DNA of 10,251 nt from Candidatus Galligastranaerophilus gallistercoris (GCA_018710795.1 DVJH01000016.1:1-10251), one strand, 5' to 3'. Counted from the first letter of the stretch, positions 1 to 7,425 are shown. Program-made: numbers and translations. The notes: generated from the sequence alone by a model not told the origin.

Positions 1-220
1 GGGCGCCGAATTCAGGGTCATAATGTATAATAATTCCCTCAAGTCCGGTTTGCCAGAAGCCAATATTATGGCCTGGCATAAAATTAAAAATTCGGTTTGC
101 AATCTCGGTATGAATTTTTTGCAGCAGCCATTCCCTTTTGATTGAAAATTCATCCTGCAGGTTAAATTTATAATATTTTGTAAACTTTGGCTTTTTTCGT
201 CTCTTTTTTCTTTTTCTCAT
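1..220 (-). CDS. Partial hypothetical protein, N-terminal 73 residues
   Basis: An open reading frame runs on the minus strand from an ATG at 220 to the window edge without a stop, so only the first 73 residues are visible. The protein begins with a very basic stretch (MRKRKKRRKKPKF), followed by a mixed region with KREWLLQKIHTEIANRIF and then GFWQTGLEGIIIHYDPEFG at the edge. I see no signal peptide, membrane segment or known motif. The Lys/Arg-rich start would suit a nucleic-acid- or ribosome-binding protein, but that is only inference. There is no obvious Shine-Dalgarno site before the ATG; the upstream sequence is nearly all A and T, with a TATATT box at 229-234 (minus). It is divergent from the aldolase gene. 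A later start cannot be excluded. Confidence 0.55.
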   Translation of the reverse strand, partial: MRKRKKRRKKPKFTKYYKFNLQDEFSIKREWLLQKIHTEIANRIFNFMPGHNIGFWQTGLEGIIIHYDPEFGA

Positions 221-403
221 AATTTATTAATATACAACTATTTATTTCTAATAGATATAACTAATAGAAATAAATTTACATTTTTTTACGAAAAATTCGT
301 AATTGTATTTTGTTGCACGTTATGCTTTTGCTTGCTTTTATTGTTTGTTTAGAGTAGTATTTGCTTGAAAAGTAACATCTGTTAATAGAAAGTGGAGTTT
401 GTT
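221..403. promoter_or_regulatory. Divergent intergenic region with repeats
   Basis: This spacer separates two divergent genes and contains several symmetric elements. An 11-bp perfect inverted repeat, ATTTATTTCTA at 240-250 and TAGAAATAAAT at 265-275, encloses a 14-nt spacer. Two direct CTAATAG copies (248-254 and 261-267) lie 13 bp apart, overlapping that repeat. A second palindrome, TTACGAA-AAA-TTCGTAA, sits at 286-302. Repeats in a divergent promoter region often bind a regulator, but no specific regulator can be named from the sequence. Confidence 0.4.
332..360 (+). promoter_or_regulatory. Candidate sigma-70 promoter of the aldolase gene
   Basis: TTGCTT at 332-337 and TAGTAT at 355-360 are separated by exactly 17 nt, giving a reasonable sigma-70-type promoter. 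Transcription would start near 367, leaving a leader of about 37 nt that includes the GGAG ribosome binding site. AT-rich sequence yields chance matches, so confidence is moderate. Confidence 0.4.
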
Positions 404-1360
404 ATGACAGAAAGAAAATTAGTCGGAACAGAAACTATGTTCAAAAAAGCACTTGCGGGCAAATATGCTATCGGTGCTTACAACGTAAACAACATGGAAA
501 TTTTACAAGGTATAGCTGAAGCTGCCGATGAAACACGTTCACCTATTATTTTACAGGTTTCAGCCGGTGCAAGAAAATATGCTAACCAAACATATTTAAT
601 CAAACTTGTTGAAGCTGCTCTTGCAACAACAACGGTGCCCATTGCGCTTCACTTAGACCATGGTGCCGATTTTGATATTTGCAAAGCTTGTATCGACGGC
701 GGTTTTTCATCAGTTATGATTGACGGTTCAAGATTCCCGCTTGAAGAAAACATCGCTCTTACAAAACAGGTTGTTGAATACGCTCACCAAAGAGGCGTTT
801 CGGTCGAAGCCGAACTCGGTAAATTAGCAGGTGTTGAAGACGATGTTAAAGTGGATAAAAAACACGCAACATATACAGACCCTGAAGAAGCTGCAAGATT
901 TGTTAAAGAAACGGGCTGCGATTCTCTTGCAATTGCAATCGGAACAAGCCACGGCGCATACAAATTTAAAGGCGAAGCAAAACTCGATTTCGAAAGATTG
1001 GCAGAATGCAAAAAAGCAATCAATGATGTCGTAGGTTTTGATTTCCCGATTGTTTTACACGGTTCATCATCCGTTCCTAAATATCTTGTTGACAAATGCA
1101 ATCAATACGGCGGAAATCTTCCCGATGCACAGGGTGTTCCCGAAGAAATGCTTGCTTATGCCGCTAAAAACGGTGTTGCAAAAATCAATATTGATACCGA
1201 TTTAAGATTGGCAATGACATCGACAATAAGAGAATTCTTTATTGAACATCCCGAAAAATTTGACCCCAGAGAATATATGGGTCCCGGAAGAACCGCAGTT
1301 AAAGAACTCGTTAAACATAAAATGCAGGTATTAGGCACTGCAGGTCATGCAGACGACTAA
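404..1360 (+). CDS. fba: Class II fructose-bisphosphate aldolase
   Basis: Zinc-dependent aldolase that reversibly splits fructose-1,6-bisphosphate into dihydroxyacetone phosphate and glyceraldehyde-3-phosphate in cytoplasmic glycolysis and gluconeogenesis. The family pattern is complete. YNVNNME (26-32) is near the N-terminus, and HLDHG (83-87) carries catalytic Asp85 and zinc ligand His86. SVMIDGS (103-109) and EAELG (135-139) follow. GTSHG (180-184) and LHGSSSVP (218-225) supply His183 and His219, the other zinc ligands. NIDTD (262-266) is a substrate-binding element. At 318 residues it has the usual length. I start it at ATG 404, because GGAG at 394-397 lies 6 nt upstream; a GTG at 392 would sit on that ribosome binding site. 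It appears monocistronic, with its own promoter candidate and terminator. Family assignment is very secure; some relatives prefer tagatose-bisphosphate, which sequence alone does not exclude. Confidence 0.95.
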   Translation: MTERKLVGTETMFKKALAGKYAIGAYNVNNMEILQGIAEAADETRSPIILQVSAGARKYANQTYLIKLVEAALATTTVPIALHLDHGADFDICKACIDGGFSSVMIDGSRFPLEENIALTKQVVEYAHQRGVSVEAELGKLAGVEDDVKVDKKHATYTDPEEAARFVKETGCDSLAIAIGTSHGAYKFKGEAKLDFERLAECKKAINDVVGFDFPIVLHGSSSVPKYLVDKCNQYGGNLPDAQGVPEEMLAYAAKNGVAKINIDTDLRLAMTSTIREFFIEHPEKFDPREYMGPGRTAVKELVKHKMQVLGTAGHADD

Positions 1361-1381
1361 TTTGCTTTTATAAATTCCAAT

Positions 1382-1412
1382 AAATGCGGCATTTAAAAAT
1401 GCCGCATTTTTT
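1382..1412 (+). terminator. Rho-independent terminator after fba
   Basis: A 13-bp perfect stem, AAATGCGGCATTT (1382-1394) with AAATGCCGCATTT (1397-1409), runs into TTTTTT at 1407-1412, 22 nt past the aldolase stop. The nominal 2-nt loop would open at its A/T edges. The GC core and U tract are typical of intrinsic termination. Confidence 0.9.
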
Positions 1413-1476
1413 AATATTTCTTAACAACAGTACCAAACAACTAAAGTTTTTATTTGTTTTGCCGAAATTAAATTGT

Positions 1477-1544
1477 GGATAGCTGTATCCTGATTTTCAC
1501 AAGGATAGTAAAAAGTGTGTTTGGAATAAGCGCAAAAAATGCGC
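1477..1544 (+). promoter_or_regulatory. Autotransporter leader with competing hairpins
   Basis: GGATA occurs at 1477-1481, TATCC at 1486-1490 and GGATA again at 1503-1507. The central TATCC can pair with either flanking GGATA, so two mutually exclusive hairpins are possible; the second extends to TATCCT/AGGATA. Further on, GCGCA-AAAAA-TGCGC (1530-1544) makes a small hairpin 12 nt before the GGAG ribosome binding site (1557-1560). These may be regulator sites or RNA structures affecting translation. I could not fix a convincing promoter here. Confidence 0.35.
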
Positions 1545-1569
1545 AAGCTTTTATACGGAGTAAACAACG

Positions 1570-4500
1570 ATGAATATATTTCCCCGCTTCAAAAGGCAAA
1601 TTTTTTCGGCCTTAATGTCAAGTTATACTTTGCTTATGTTCGGCTGCAATTTATTTGTGCCGGCTTATGCGGATAAAATTAACATTGAAGAAGCGCAAAC
1701 GGTAAACAATGGGGAAAATGTTTCGGTTACAGACAGCATATATGACGCTCTTGTTTCTTCGGACGGTTCTATAAATGCTCTGTTAAACAATGGAACCATA
1801 ACAAGAATTTCAAATTCCGAATTTTTAAACAATTCATATAAAACATCTTCAAATATAATGTCAGGTTCAGGTATTAGAAATAACGGGCTGATTGATTTAA
1901 TTGACGAATCAAATTTTTCAAATAATAATATCGCTATTATAAATTATTCCGGTATAACTTCAATAGATAATTCAACTTTTGCCGAAAATAATACCGGCAT
2001 ATATCTTGACGGGAAAAATGCCGATTTATCGTCCGTTTCAAATTCAACATTTATAAATAACACAGAGGGAATAACCCTGAAAGAAACCGGCAAAGAAGGC
2101 AACAGAGCGCACCTTGGCACAATTTCAAATTCAACATTTGAAAATAATTCCATAGGCGTTCAAAATTTAGGGTCTGATATAGATTCAATCAAAGGCTCAT
2201 TTTTTATATCAAACGATACCGGAGTTATTGCTAATACGTCTTATTCCGGGGGATACATCGGTTTAATCGATGATACGGAATTTATTTCAAACGATATAGG
2301 CGTATCCGTATCGGGAAGCAGGGTTGATACGATTTCAAATTCGCTTTTTGAAAATAATAATACGGGTATATATATTTCGGGCAGAAATCCAGGCGGCTCA
2401 TCATCCTACCTTTTCTCTTCAATCGGAACAATAGAAAATACTTCATTTGTAAATAACCGAAATAATATTACCTCTCCTTATGATGAAGCCTATTCCGCCG
2501 CAATATATAATGCTAACGGCAGTATAGATAAAATTGTATCTTCAACTTTTACAAATAATACTCTTAACATAGAAGGTGCAAGGGAATACGCTTCAGGCGG
2601 CGCCGTTTATAACGGCGGGCAAATCGGAACTGTTGAGGCTGAATTTAACAATAACGGCGTTCAGGTTTCAAATTATTATGCTATGGCTTCAGGCGGAGCA
2701 ATTAAGAACGATTATGACGGGGAAATAGATAATATTTCTTCAAATTTCGGGGAAAATTTTGCGCATGCTCAAGGTTCTTATTATGCTATGGCTTCAGGCG
2801 GCGCCATACAAAATGAAAGCGGCCATATAGGAAATATTAAGGGCGATTTTACGGGCAATTACGCATACGCTCATTCAAGCGAACAATCCATGGCTGCGGG
2901 CGGTGCTATTTCACAAACCAAGGCAGAGAAAACAATAGTGAATATAGAAGGTAATTTTGACGGCAATTATGCCGTAGCGGATTCTACGGCGGTTGTTCCG
3001 GAATTGCTTATTACACCGAGTGATAATTATTATAATTCAATTGCTTATGCCTACGGCGGCGCCGTTAACAATGATTCATCCGTTATATGGTCTATAAACA
3101 GTATATTTTCCAATAATTACACCGAAGCCGTTTCAAATTATTATGCCGAAAGCTTAGGCGGTGCAATTGCAAATAGAGACAGTAATTCTTTAATTGATAA
3201 TCTGGACGGCGAATTTATAAATAACACTTCGTCTGCAAGCGGTAATATGAATGCATTTGCAGGCGGCGGCGCCATATATAACGAAGGTTTGATATCTTCA
3301 ATTAATGCTGAATTTAATAACAATTCAGCATTCTCATCAGGTACAAATTCCAATGCGTACGGAGGTGCTATTTTAAATTCTGGAATAACGGGTGCCGTTA
3401 CCGCTGATTTTATAGGAAACCATGTAAAAGCCGAGGGTGAAAATGCGGTTGCATACGGCGGCGCTGTTTATAATGAATCATATATTGTTCCTTCAATGGA
3501 AAATGAAGGACTGACGGCTGAAGTCCAAGTATTAAAAATCAATATGAATGACGGCACTACAAAAATATTAAGCGCTGTGCCCGAATCACCCGCTTCCATC
3601 TTAAAAATGTTTATTGATAACAATCTTATTGAAGATATTTCTTCAAACGAAACCGTTATGACGGAAAACGAAATAAATGAAATGATTGCCCAGGGCGATA
3701 CGCCTTTTGATGATATTGACGGTCTTATTCTTTATATGAAAGAAAACGGTGCAATAGAAGGCAATCTCGGACAATATTATACCGATAATTCGGATAAAAA
3801 TATTCCCCCTACAAGTATGGTATTTACCAATTCTTCCTTCATAAATAACTACGCCGAATCCGAAGGTTCGGCAAAAGGCGGCGCCATTTATTCAACACAT
3901 AATATAAAAATTCAGGCAAAAGACGGCTATAAATCATTAATTTCAGGTAACTATACAATTTCAAACGGCGTTAAGGACGATAATGCCATATATATGGCAA
4001 ATTCAACAAAAGAAGCCTATTCTTACGATGATGCAGCACAAACCGAAACATATTCATATAAAGTTCAACCTTCAAGTTTAATCCTTGAATCAAAAACAAA
4101 CGGTATTATTCAAGTAGATGACAAAATCTCCGGAGATAAAGGCGGCTATGAAATTGAAGAAGTAATTAATTATGAAACCGGAGAAATGACAGAAAACATA
4201 CTAAACGAAGAAAACAATGAATCCTACAAAATCTACATAACAGGCGACTCTACGGGCACCGTCATATTAAATAACGACGTCGAAGGCGAAGCCGATATGT
4301 ATCTTTATCAAACAACACTTAAACTGGGTAAAAGAGATGACGTACTTAAAAATAATAATATGACATTTAACAGTGGCACCTTTGATATGGTAAATAACAA
4401 TATAGGTTCTACTAACTTTAATACATTAACTTTAAATAATAACATTAAAACAAAAGCCGATGTCGATTTAATTAATGAAACAATGGATAGAATAACATCG

Positions 4501-5787
4501 GATAATTACATAATAAATGAAAACAAATTAAACGATAAATTAATAAGCGTTGATTATCTTAACCTCTTAAACGATTCAACAAAAGACTCCGTTAAAATTC
4601 TCTACGCAGATGAAGAAATATCATCCAACGTTGAATATACAGGTTCTAACCCTATACAGGTAGACAAAGATAAAATAGCATACTCTCCCATATATAAATA
4701 TACGGTCTCATACGATATAGACGAAAACGATAATATGGGATATTTTACCTTTAACAGAGGAAACATAAACGATTCAAATTCATATAACCCCTCGGTCTTA
4801 GCTCCTTCCGTATCAAGTCAGGCGGGAGCATATACAACACAACTTCAAACCCTTGAATACGCATTTAAACATTCTGATGCCTTTATGGCACTTCCATCCT
4901 TTGAACGTATGGCAATAATAAATGCAGATAGATATGCTCTAACCCCTACATCAGATGCAACAGATATAGGAACATTTTCTCCCTTAATGACAAAACTCGA
5001 TGTATCGGGTTTCTGGGTTAAACCTTATACATCATTTGAAAGCATTCCTTTAGATAACGGTCCTAAAGTATCAAATATATCTTATGGAACTCTTGTCGGA
5101 TACGATTCTAACCTTAAACACTTAAAAAACGGCTGGGAAAGAGTCTTAACGGGATACATTGGATATAACGGAGCTTCTCAAAGATACAGTGGTATTGATA
5201 CATATCAAAACGGAGGCATACTCGGTTTAACTACAACCTTCTATAAGAATAACTTCTTTAACGCAACAACGATATCAACCGGAGCTGTCGTAGGCAATTC
5301 TTCAACCTATTACGGAGATGAAGATTATACAATGCTCACTGCCGGTATAGGAAATAAATTCGGATACAACTTTGAATTCAAAGACGGTAAATTCATACTT
5401 CAACCCAACTTACTTTTATCCTATACCTTCATAAACACATTTGATTATACAAACGCTTCGGGATTAAAAATTAAATCAGATCCTCTCCATGCACTTCAAA
5501 TAGCTCCCGGTATCAAATTCATAATGAATACGGAATCCGGATGGCAACCATACTTAAGAGCGGATATGATATGGAACATACTCGATAAAACAAAAGTAAC
5601 CGCAAATGACGTAAGACTCCCCGAGATGAGTATAGACCCATACGTCCAATACGGTATAGGCGTACAAAAACTATTTAAAAACGAACGCCTCACATTCTTT
5701 GGCCAGGCCCTTGTACAAAACGGAGGCAGAAACGGTGTCTCCCTCAACGCAGGCTTAAGGTGGGCAGTGGGCAAGGGCACGAATTAA
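1570..5787 (+). CDS. Large type Va autotransporter with beta-helix passenger
   Basis: A secreted or surface protein of 1405 residues. Residues 1-34 form a signal peptide: a basic start, the hydrophobic TLLMFGCNLFVPAYA, and likely cleavage after AYA. The passenger looks like a right-handed beta-helix. Residues about 75-340 hold about ten NSTFxNN-like coils. Residues 343-772 hold ten GGA[VI] coils. A non-repetitive block (about 638-750, with few NN or GGA signatures) interrupts the second set. A motif near 890-925 (TGTVILNNDVEGEADMYLYQ) resembles the passenger end of pertactin-like proteins. About 1060-1130 is a linker, and about 1141-1405 is the outer-membrane barrel with alternating aromatic strands (FWVKPY, QPNLLLSYTF, LNAGLRWAVG). 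The last residue is Asn rather than the usual Phe. GGAG at 1557-1560 supports the start. Asn-rich beta-helices often mediate adhesion, but the ligand is unknown. Its own leader and downstream terminator suggest a single-gene unit. Confidence 0.9.
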   Translation: MNIFPRFKRQIFSALMSSYTLLMFGCNLFVPAYADKINIEEAQTVNNGENVSVTDSIYDALVSSDGSINALLNNGTITRISNSEFLNNSYKTSSNIMSGSGIRNNGLIDLIDESNFSNNNIAIINYSGITSIDNSTFAENNTGIYLDGKNADLSSVSNSTFINNTEGITLKETGKEGNRAHLGTISNSTFENNSIGVQNLGSDIDSIKGSFFISNDTGVIANTSYSGGYIGLIDDTEFISNDIGVSVSGSRVDTISNSLFENNNTGIYISGRNPGGSSSYLFSSIGTIENTSFVNNRNNITSPYDEAYSAAIYNANGSIDKIVSSTFTNNTLNIEGAREYASGGAVYNGGQIGTVEAEFNNNGVQVSNYYAMASGGAIKNDYDGEIDNISSNFGENFAHAQGSYYAMASGGAIQNESGHIGNIKGDFTGNYAYAHSSEQSMAAGGAISQTKAEKTIVNIEGNFDGNYAVADSTAVVPELLITPSDNYYNSIAYAYGGAVNNDSSVIWSINSIFSNNYTEAVSNYYAESLGGAIANRDSNSLIDNLDGEFINNTSSASGNMNAFAGGGAIYNEGLISSINAEFNNNSAFSSGTNSNAYGGAILNSGITGAVTADFIGNHVKAEGENAVAYGGAVYNESYIVPSMENEGLTAEVQVLKINMNDGTTKILSAVPESPASILKMFIDNNLIEDISSNETVMTENEINEMIAQGDTPFDDIDGLILYMKENGAIEGNLGQYYTDNSDKNIPPTSMVFTNSSFINNYAESEGSAKGGAIYSTHNIKIQAKDGYKSLISGNYTISNGVKDDNAIYMANSTKEAYSYDDAAQTETYSYKVQPSSLILESKTNGIIQVDDKISGDKGGYEIEEVINYETGEMTENILNEENNESYKIYITGDSTGTVILNNDVEGEADMYLYQTTLKLGKRDDVLKNNNMTFNSGTFDMVNNNIGSTNFNTLTLNNNIKTKADVDLINETMDRITSDNYIINENKLNDKLISVDYLNLLNDSTKDSVKILYADEEISSNVEYTGSNPIQVDKDKIAYSPIYKYTVSYDIDENDNMGYFTFNRGNINDSNSYNPSVLAPSVSSQAGAYTTQLQTLEYAFKHSDAFMALPSFERMAIINADRYALTPTSDATDIGTFSPLMTKLDVSGFWVKPYTSFESIPLDNGPKVSNISYGTLVGYDSNLKHLKNGWERVLTGYIGYNGASQRYSGIDTYQNGGILGLTTTFYKNNFFNATTISTGAVVGNSSTYYGDEDYTMLTAGIGNKFGYNFEFKDGKFILQPNLLLSYTFINTFDYTNASGLKIKSDPLHALQIAPGIKFIMNTESGWQPYLRADMIWNILDKTKVTANDVRLPEMSIDPYVQYGIGVQKLFKNERLTFFGQALVQNGGRNGVSLNAGLRWAVGKGTN
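2596..3885 (+). repeat. In-gene repeats encoding GGA[VI] beta-helix coils
   Basis: Within the autotransporter gene, GGCGGNGCN-like blocks coding for Gly-Gly-Ala-Val/Ile begin near 2596, 2692, 2797, 2899, 3055, 3158, 3261, 3361, 3459 and 3877. Spacing is mostly 95-105 bp, with longer gaps where sequence is inserted. The clearest DNA identity is a 24-bp direct repeat at 2673-2696 and 2778-2801, exactly 105 bp (35 codons) apart, coding YYAMASGG. Such identity points to internal duplication and could promote copy-number change by recombination or slippage. Confidence 0.8.
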
Positions 5788-5800
5788 ATATTAAATAATA

Positions 5801-5837
5801 AATAATCGGGTTTTAGAATAATTAAGACCCGATTATT
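5801..5837. terminator. Bidirectional terminator between convergent genes
   Basis: AATAATCGGGT (5801-5811) and ACCCGATTATT (5827-5837) form a perfect 11-bp stem with a 15-nt loop. It lies between the autotransporter stop (5787) and the stop of the minus-strand gene (5863-5861). AT-rich flanks on both sides let it serve either strand, although neither U tract is long. Confidence 0.75.
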
Positions 5838-5860
5838 AATCTTTATTTGTTGTTTAGATT

Positions 5861-7276
5861 TTATTTAAAAGCGAGTTTTTGTTCCATTTCGTTTGTAAGG
5901 TTTCTTATTGCGGGGTTTGTATTATCGCCGTTATTAAATTTTTTCCTTAACGCTATATTTAATTTAGGCTGCAGATATCCGAGAAGTATTGCGCTTATTC
6001 CTATATTTGCGATAATGGCGGCACCTTTTAAGAATTTGGTATTTTTAAGGTATTTTGTCGTATCTGAATTTTTGACGGCGCTCTCAATCGTATCAATTGT
6101 TTTTTGTGCGGTGCTTTTTAATTTATCGGTATTTATTTTCCCCAGCAGGCTTAATTGTTCGACGCCTTCTTTGGTTTTATATACGCCTATATCGCCCGTT
6201 TTTTTGAATACATCCGCCATTTCGCCGTCTGCATTATCAAAAAGAAAATCAATAACTTTTTTGGCGTTATCGTTTGTTACTTTTTTATCATCTCCTGCAA
6301 GCTCAATAACTTTTTTTGCCTGTTGAAGCAATTTTGAAGAGCCCTCTTTTGTTTTTTCGCTGTCAATTGCATTTTTCAAGGTGTCTGAATCCAAAACGGA
6401 ATAGTCAAGACCTATCGGTTTTTTGAATACTTTTTCGGATAAAAATTCCATACCGTCTTGCATGGGTTTTGCAAGTCCGTAAATAAATAACAACTGGCAG
6501 GCTTCTTTTAAGCCGACTTCAAATCTTTCGCCTTTTCTTGCCTGCACAAGCCTTGTTCCCGTTATAACGCCGTCAACAATTGTTGTGTTTGCAACGGGGT
6601 TTGTCATAAAGAATGTTCCTATGTTTGCAAGCCCTTTGAAAGACGGGTTTTTGGAAGAATTTTCTTTATTTTTTCCGAATGTTTGATAAACAGAATTTTC
6701 TTTAAGTTCATTTTTTAGGGAAGCTTCTTTTGCAAGTTTTTCTTTTACCTGCTTTTCAACGGCTTTTTCCGTTCTTTTTTGTTTCAACGTAATTATTCCG
6801 TACAAAGCAAGCCCCGTTATTGCGGTTGAAACGCCGAATTTGGCTAAAGCAAGTTTTTTGGCGCTGTCTTTATTTTTTATGGTATCCCCTAAAATTTTTG
6901 CCTGTTCTTTAAATGCTTCCCCGAGGCTTTCCGCCTTATTTTTTGCAAATTCGACGGTATCCGCCACATTTTTATCGTTTCCCGCAAAGAGTCTGTTTGC
7001 GTCAACATCGGGGTTAATTCCTTTCTTTTTATATACAAAATTGTCAAATAAATGTTTTTTAAGCCAAGGGATTCCCCCGAGCCACAAAACTCCGGTCCCG
7101 AACTCTTCCAAGACCTTTTCTGCTCCGTCGTGGTTTCCGCCTTCTTTAAAATATGTATAACATGTAAGCGTATCGGATGTAACATCCTTTGCATACATGG
7201 GTATGACAGAACCTGTATTATCACCTAACTTTGAAAAAACTTTTGATATTGTTGATACTTTGGATACCGATGCCAT
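5861..7276 (-). CDS. Uncharacterised 471-residue protein with NPSFKG motif
   Basis: I do not recognise a characterised family. There is no signal peptide. The N-terminus (MASVSKVSTISKVFSKLGDN) is Ser/Lys-rich. Residues 60-72 hold a hydrophobic GTGVLWLGGIPWL. A probable membrane segment lies at about 146-164 (KFGVSTAITGLALYGIITL), followed by a charged, probably coiled-coil stretch at 165-195. NPSFKG is at 210-215, a hydrophobic patch is near 259-270, and a second likely membrane segment is at about 417-436 (KGAAIIANIGISAILLGYLQ). Between them lie Lys/Asp-rich helices (297-410). The NPSFKG style recalls proteins I associate with Gastranaerophilales-like genomes; this is recollection, not a search. 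AAGG in AGAAGGGACAAA precedes the ATG with proper spacing. A short ORF lies 23 nt upstream on the same strand. It converges on the autotransporter and shares its terminator. A membrane-associated lineage-specific protein is the most I would infer. Confidence 0.8.
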   Translation of the reverse strand: MASVSKVSTISKVFSKLGDNTGSVIPMYAKDVTSDTLTCYTYFKEGGNHDGAEKVLEEFGTGVLWLGGIPWLKKHLFDNFVYKKKGINPDVDANRLFAGNDKNVADTVEFAKNKAESLGEAFKEQAKILGDTIKNKDSAKKLALAKFGVSTAITGLALYGIITLKQKRTEKAVEKQVKEKLAKEASLKNELKENSVYQTFGKNKENSSKNPSFKGLANIGTFFMTNPVANTTIVDGVITGTRLVQARKGERFEVGLKEACQLLFIYGLAKPMQDGMEFLSEKVFKKPIGLDYSVLDSDTLKNAIDSEKTKEGSSKLLQQAKKVIELAGDDKKVTNDNAKKVIDFLFDNADGEMADVFKKTGDIGVYKTKEGVEQLSLLGKINTDKLKSTAQKTIDTIESAVKNSDTTKYLKNTKFLKGAAIIANIGISAILLGYLQPKLNIALRKKFNNGDNTNPAIRNLTNEMEQKLAFK

Positions 7277-7299
7277 TTTGTCCCTTCTCTTTCCTTAAA

Positions 7300-7377
7300 T
7301 TACAAACCCCAAATAAGGTTCAAGAGGCGTTGAACCATGGCATTTTTTCTTTTTGTGCTGATTTTTTTATTTATCAT
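7300..7377 (-). CDS. 25-codon leader ORF before the 471-residue gene
   Basis: ATG at 7377 opens 25 codons ending in TAA at 7302-7300. TCCTT on the plus strand (7385-7389) is an AAGGA Shine-Dalgarno site with a 7-nt spacer. The peptide has a basic first half (MINKKISTKRKN) and a hydrophobic end (RLLNLIWGL). It stops 23 nt before the start of the 471-residue gene, in another frame, and a hairpin lies inside its last third. It could be a regulatory leader peptide, a small membrane-active protein, or a chance ORF. The good ribosome binding site and position are the main support; I do not recognise a family. Confidence 0.4.
   Translation of the reverse strand: MINKKISTKRKNAMVQRLLNLIWGL
7317..7336 (-). 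promoter_or_regulatory. Hairpin in the leader of the 471-residue gene
   Basis: GGTTCAA (7317-7323) and TTGAACC (7330-7336) form a perfect 7-bp inverted repeat with a 6-nt loop. In the minus-strand transcript the hairpin falls inside the end of the 25-codon ORF and is followed by UUAUUU. A ribosome on that ORF would melt it, the arrangement expected of translation-coupled attenuation. It could equally be a protein-binding palindrome. Confidence 0.45.
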
Positions 7378-7425
7378 TTTGAAGTCCTTCGATTTTTTTA
7401 AATCATATAAATATTTTAAATTGCT

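Noticed and set aside
286..302. Hairpin TTACGAA-AAA-TTCGTAA as a terminator
   Set aside because: No U tract follows on either transcript and both flanking genes are transcribed away from it, so a regulatory palindrome is likelier.
392..403. GTG start at 392 for the aldolase, adding four residues
   Set aside because: The GTG overlaps GGAG (394-397), which is the natural ribosome binding site for the ATG at 404, and class II aldolases begin about there.
784..1101. Minus-strand open frame inside the aldolase gene
   Set aside because: It lies fully antisense to a gene with all family motifs and has no ribosome binding site or recognisable domain.
1636..1650. Lipoprotein signal (LMFGC) in the autotransporter
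   Set aside because: Met and Phe fit a lipobox poorly, the hydrophobic stretch continues past the Cys, and a standard AYA cleavage site follows at residue 34.
2596..3885. Regular repeats as a CRISPR array
   Set aside because: The repeats are in frame within one long coding sequence, are degenerate, and encode a protein beta-helix pattern.
5847..6326. Plus-strand hydrophobic 159-codon frame opposite the 471-residue gene
   Set aside because: Its hydrophobic look comes from reading the complement of Lys-rich codons as Phe and Leu. The minus-strand frame is longer and has a good ribosome binding site.
6840..7160. Plus-strand 106-codon frame opposite the 471-residue gene
   Set aside because: It is antisense to a better-supported gene, with low-complexity Ser/Phe composition and no start signal.
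7317..7336. GGTTCAA arm as part of a tRNA T-arm or an attachment site
   Set aside because: No acceptor, D or anticodon arms are found at the proper distances, and no integrase or second copy is seen.
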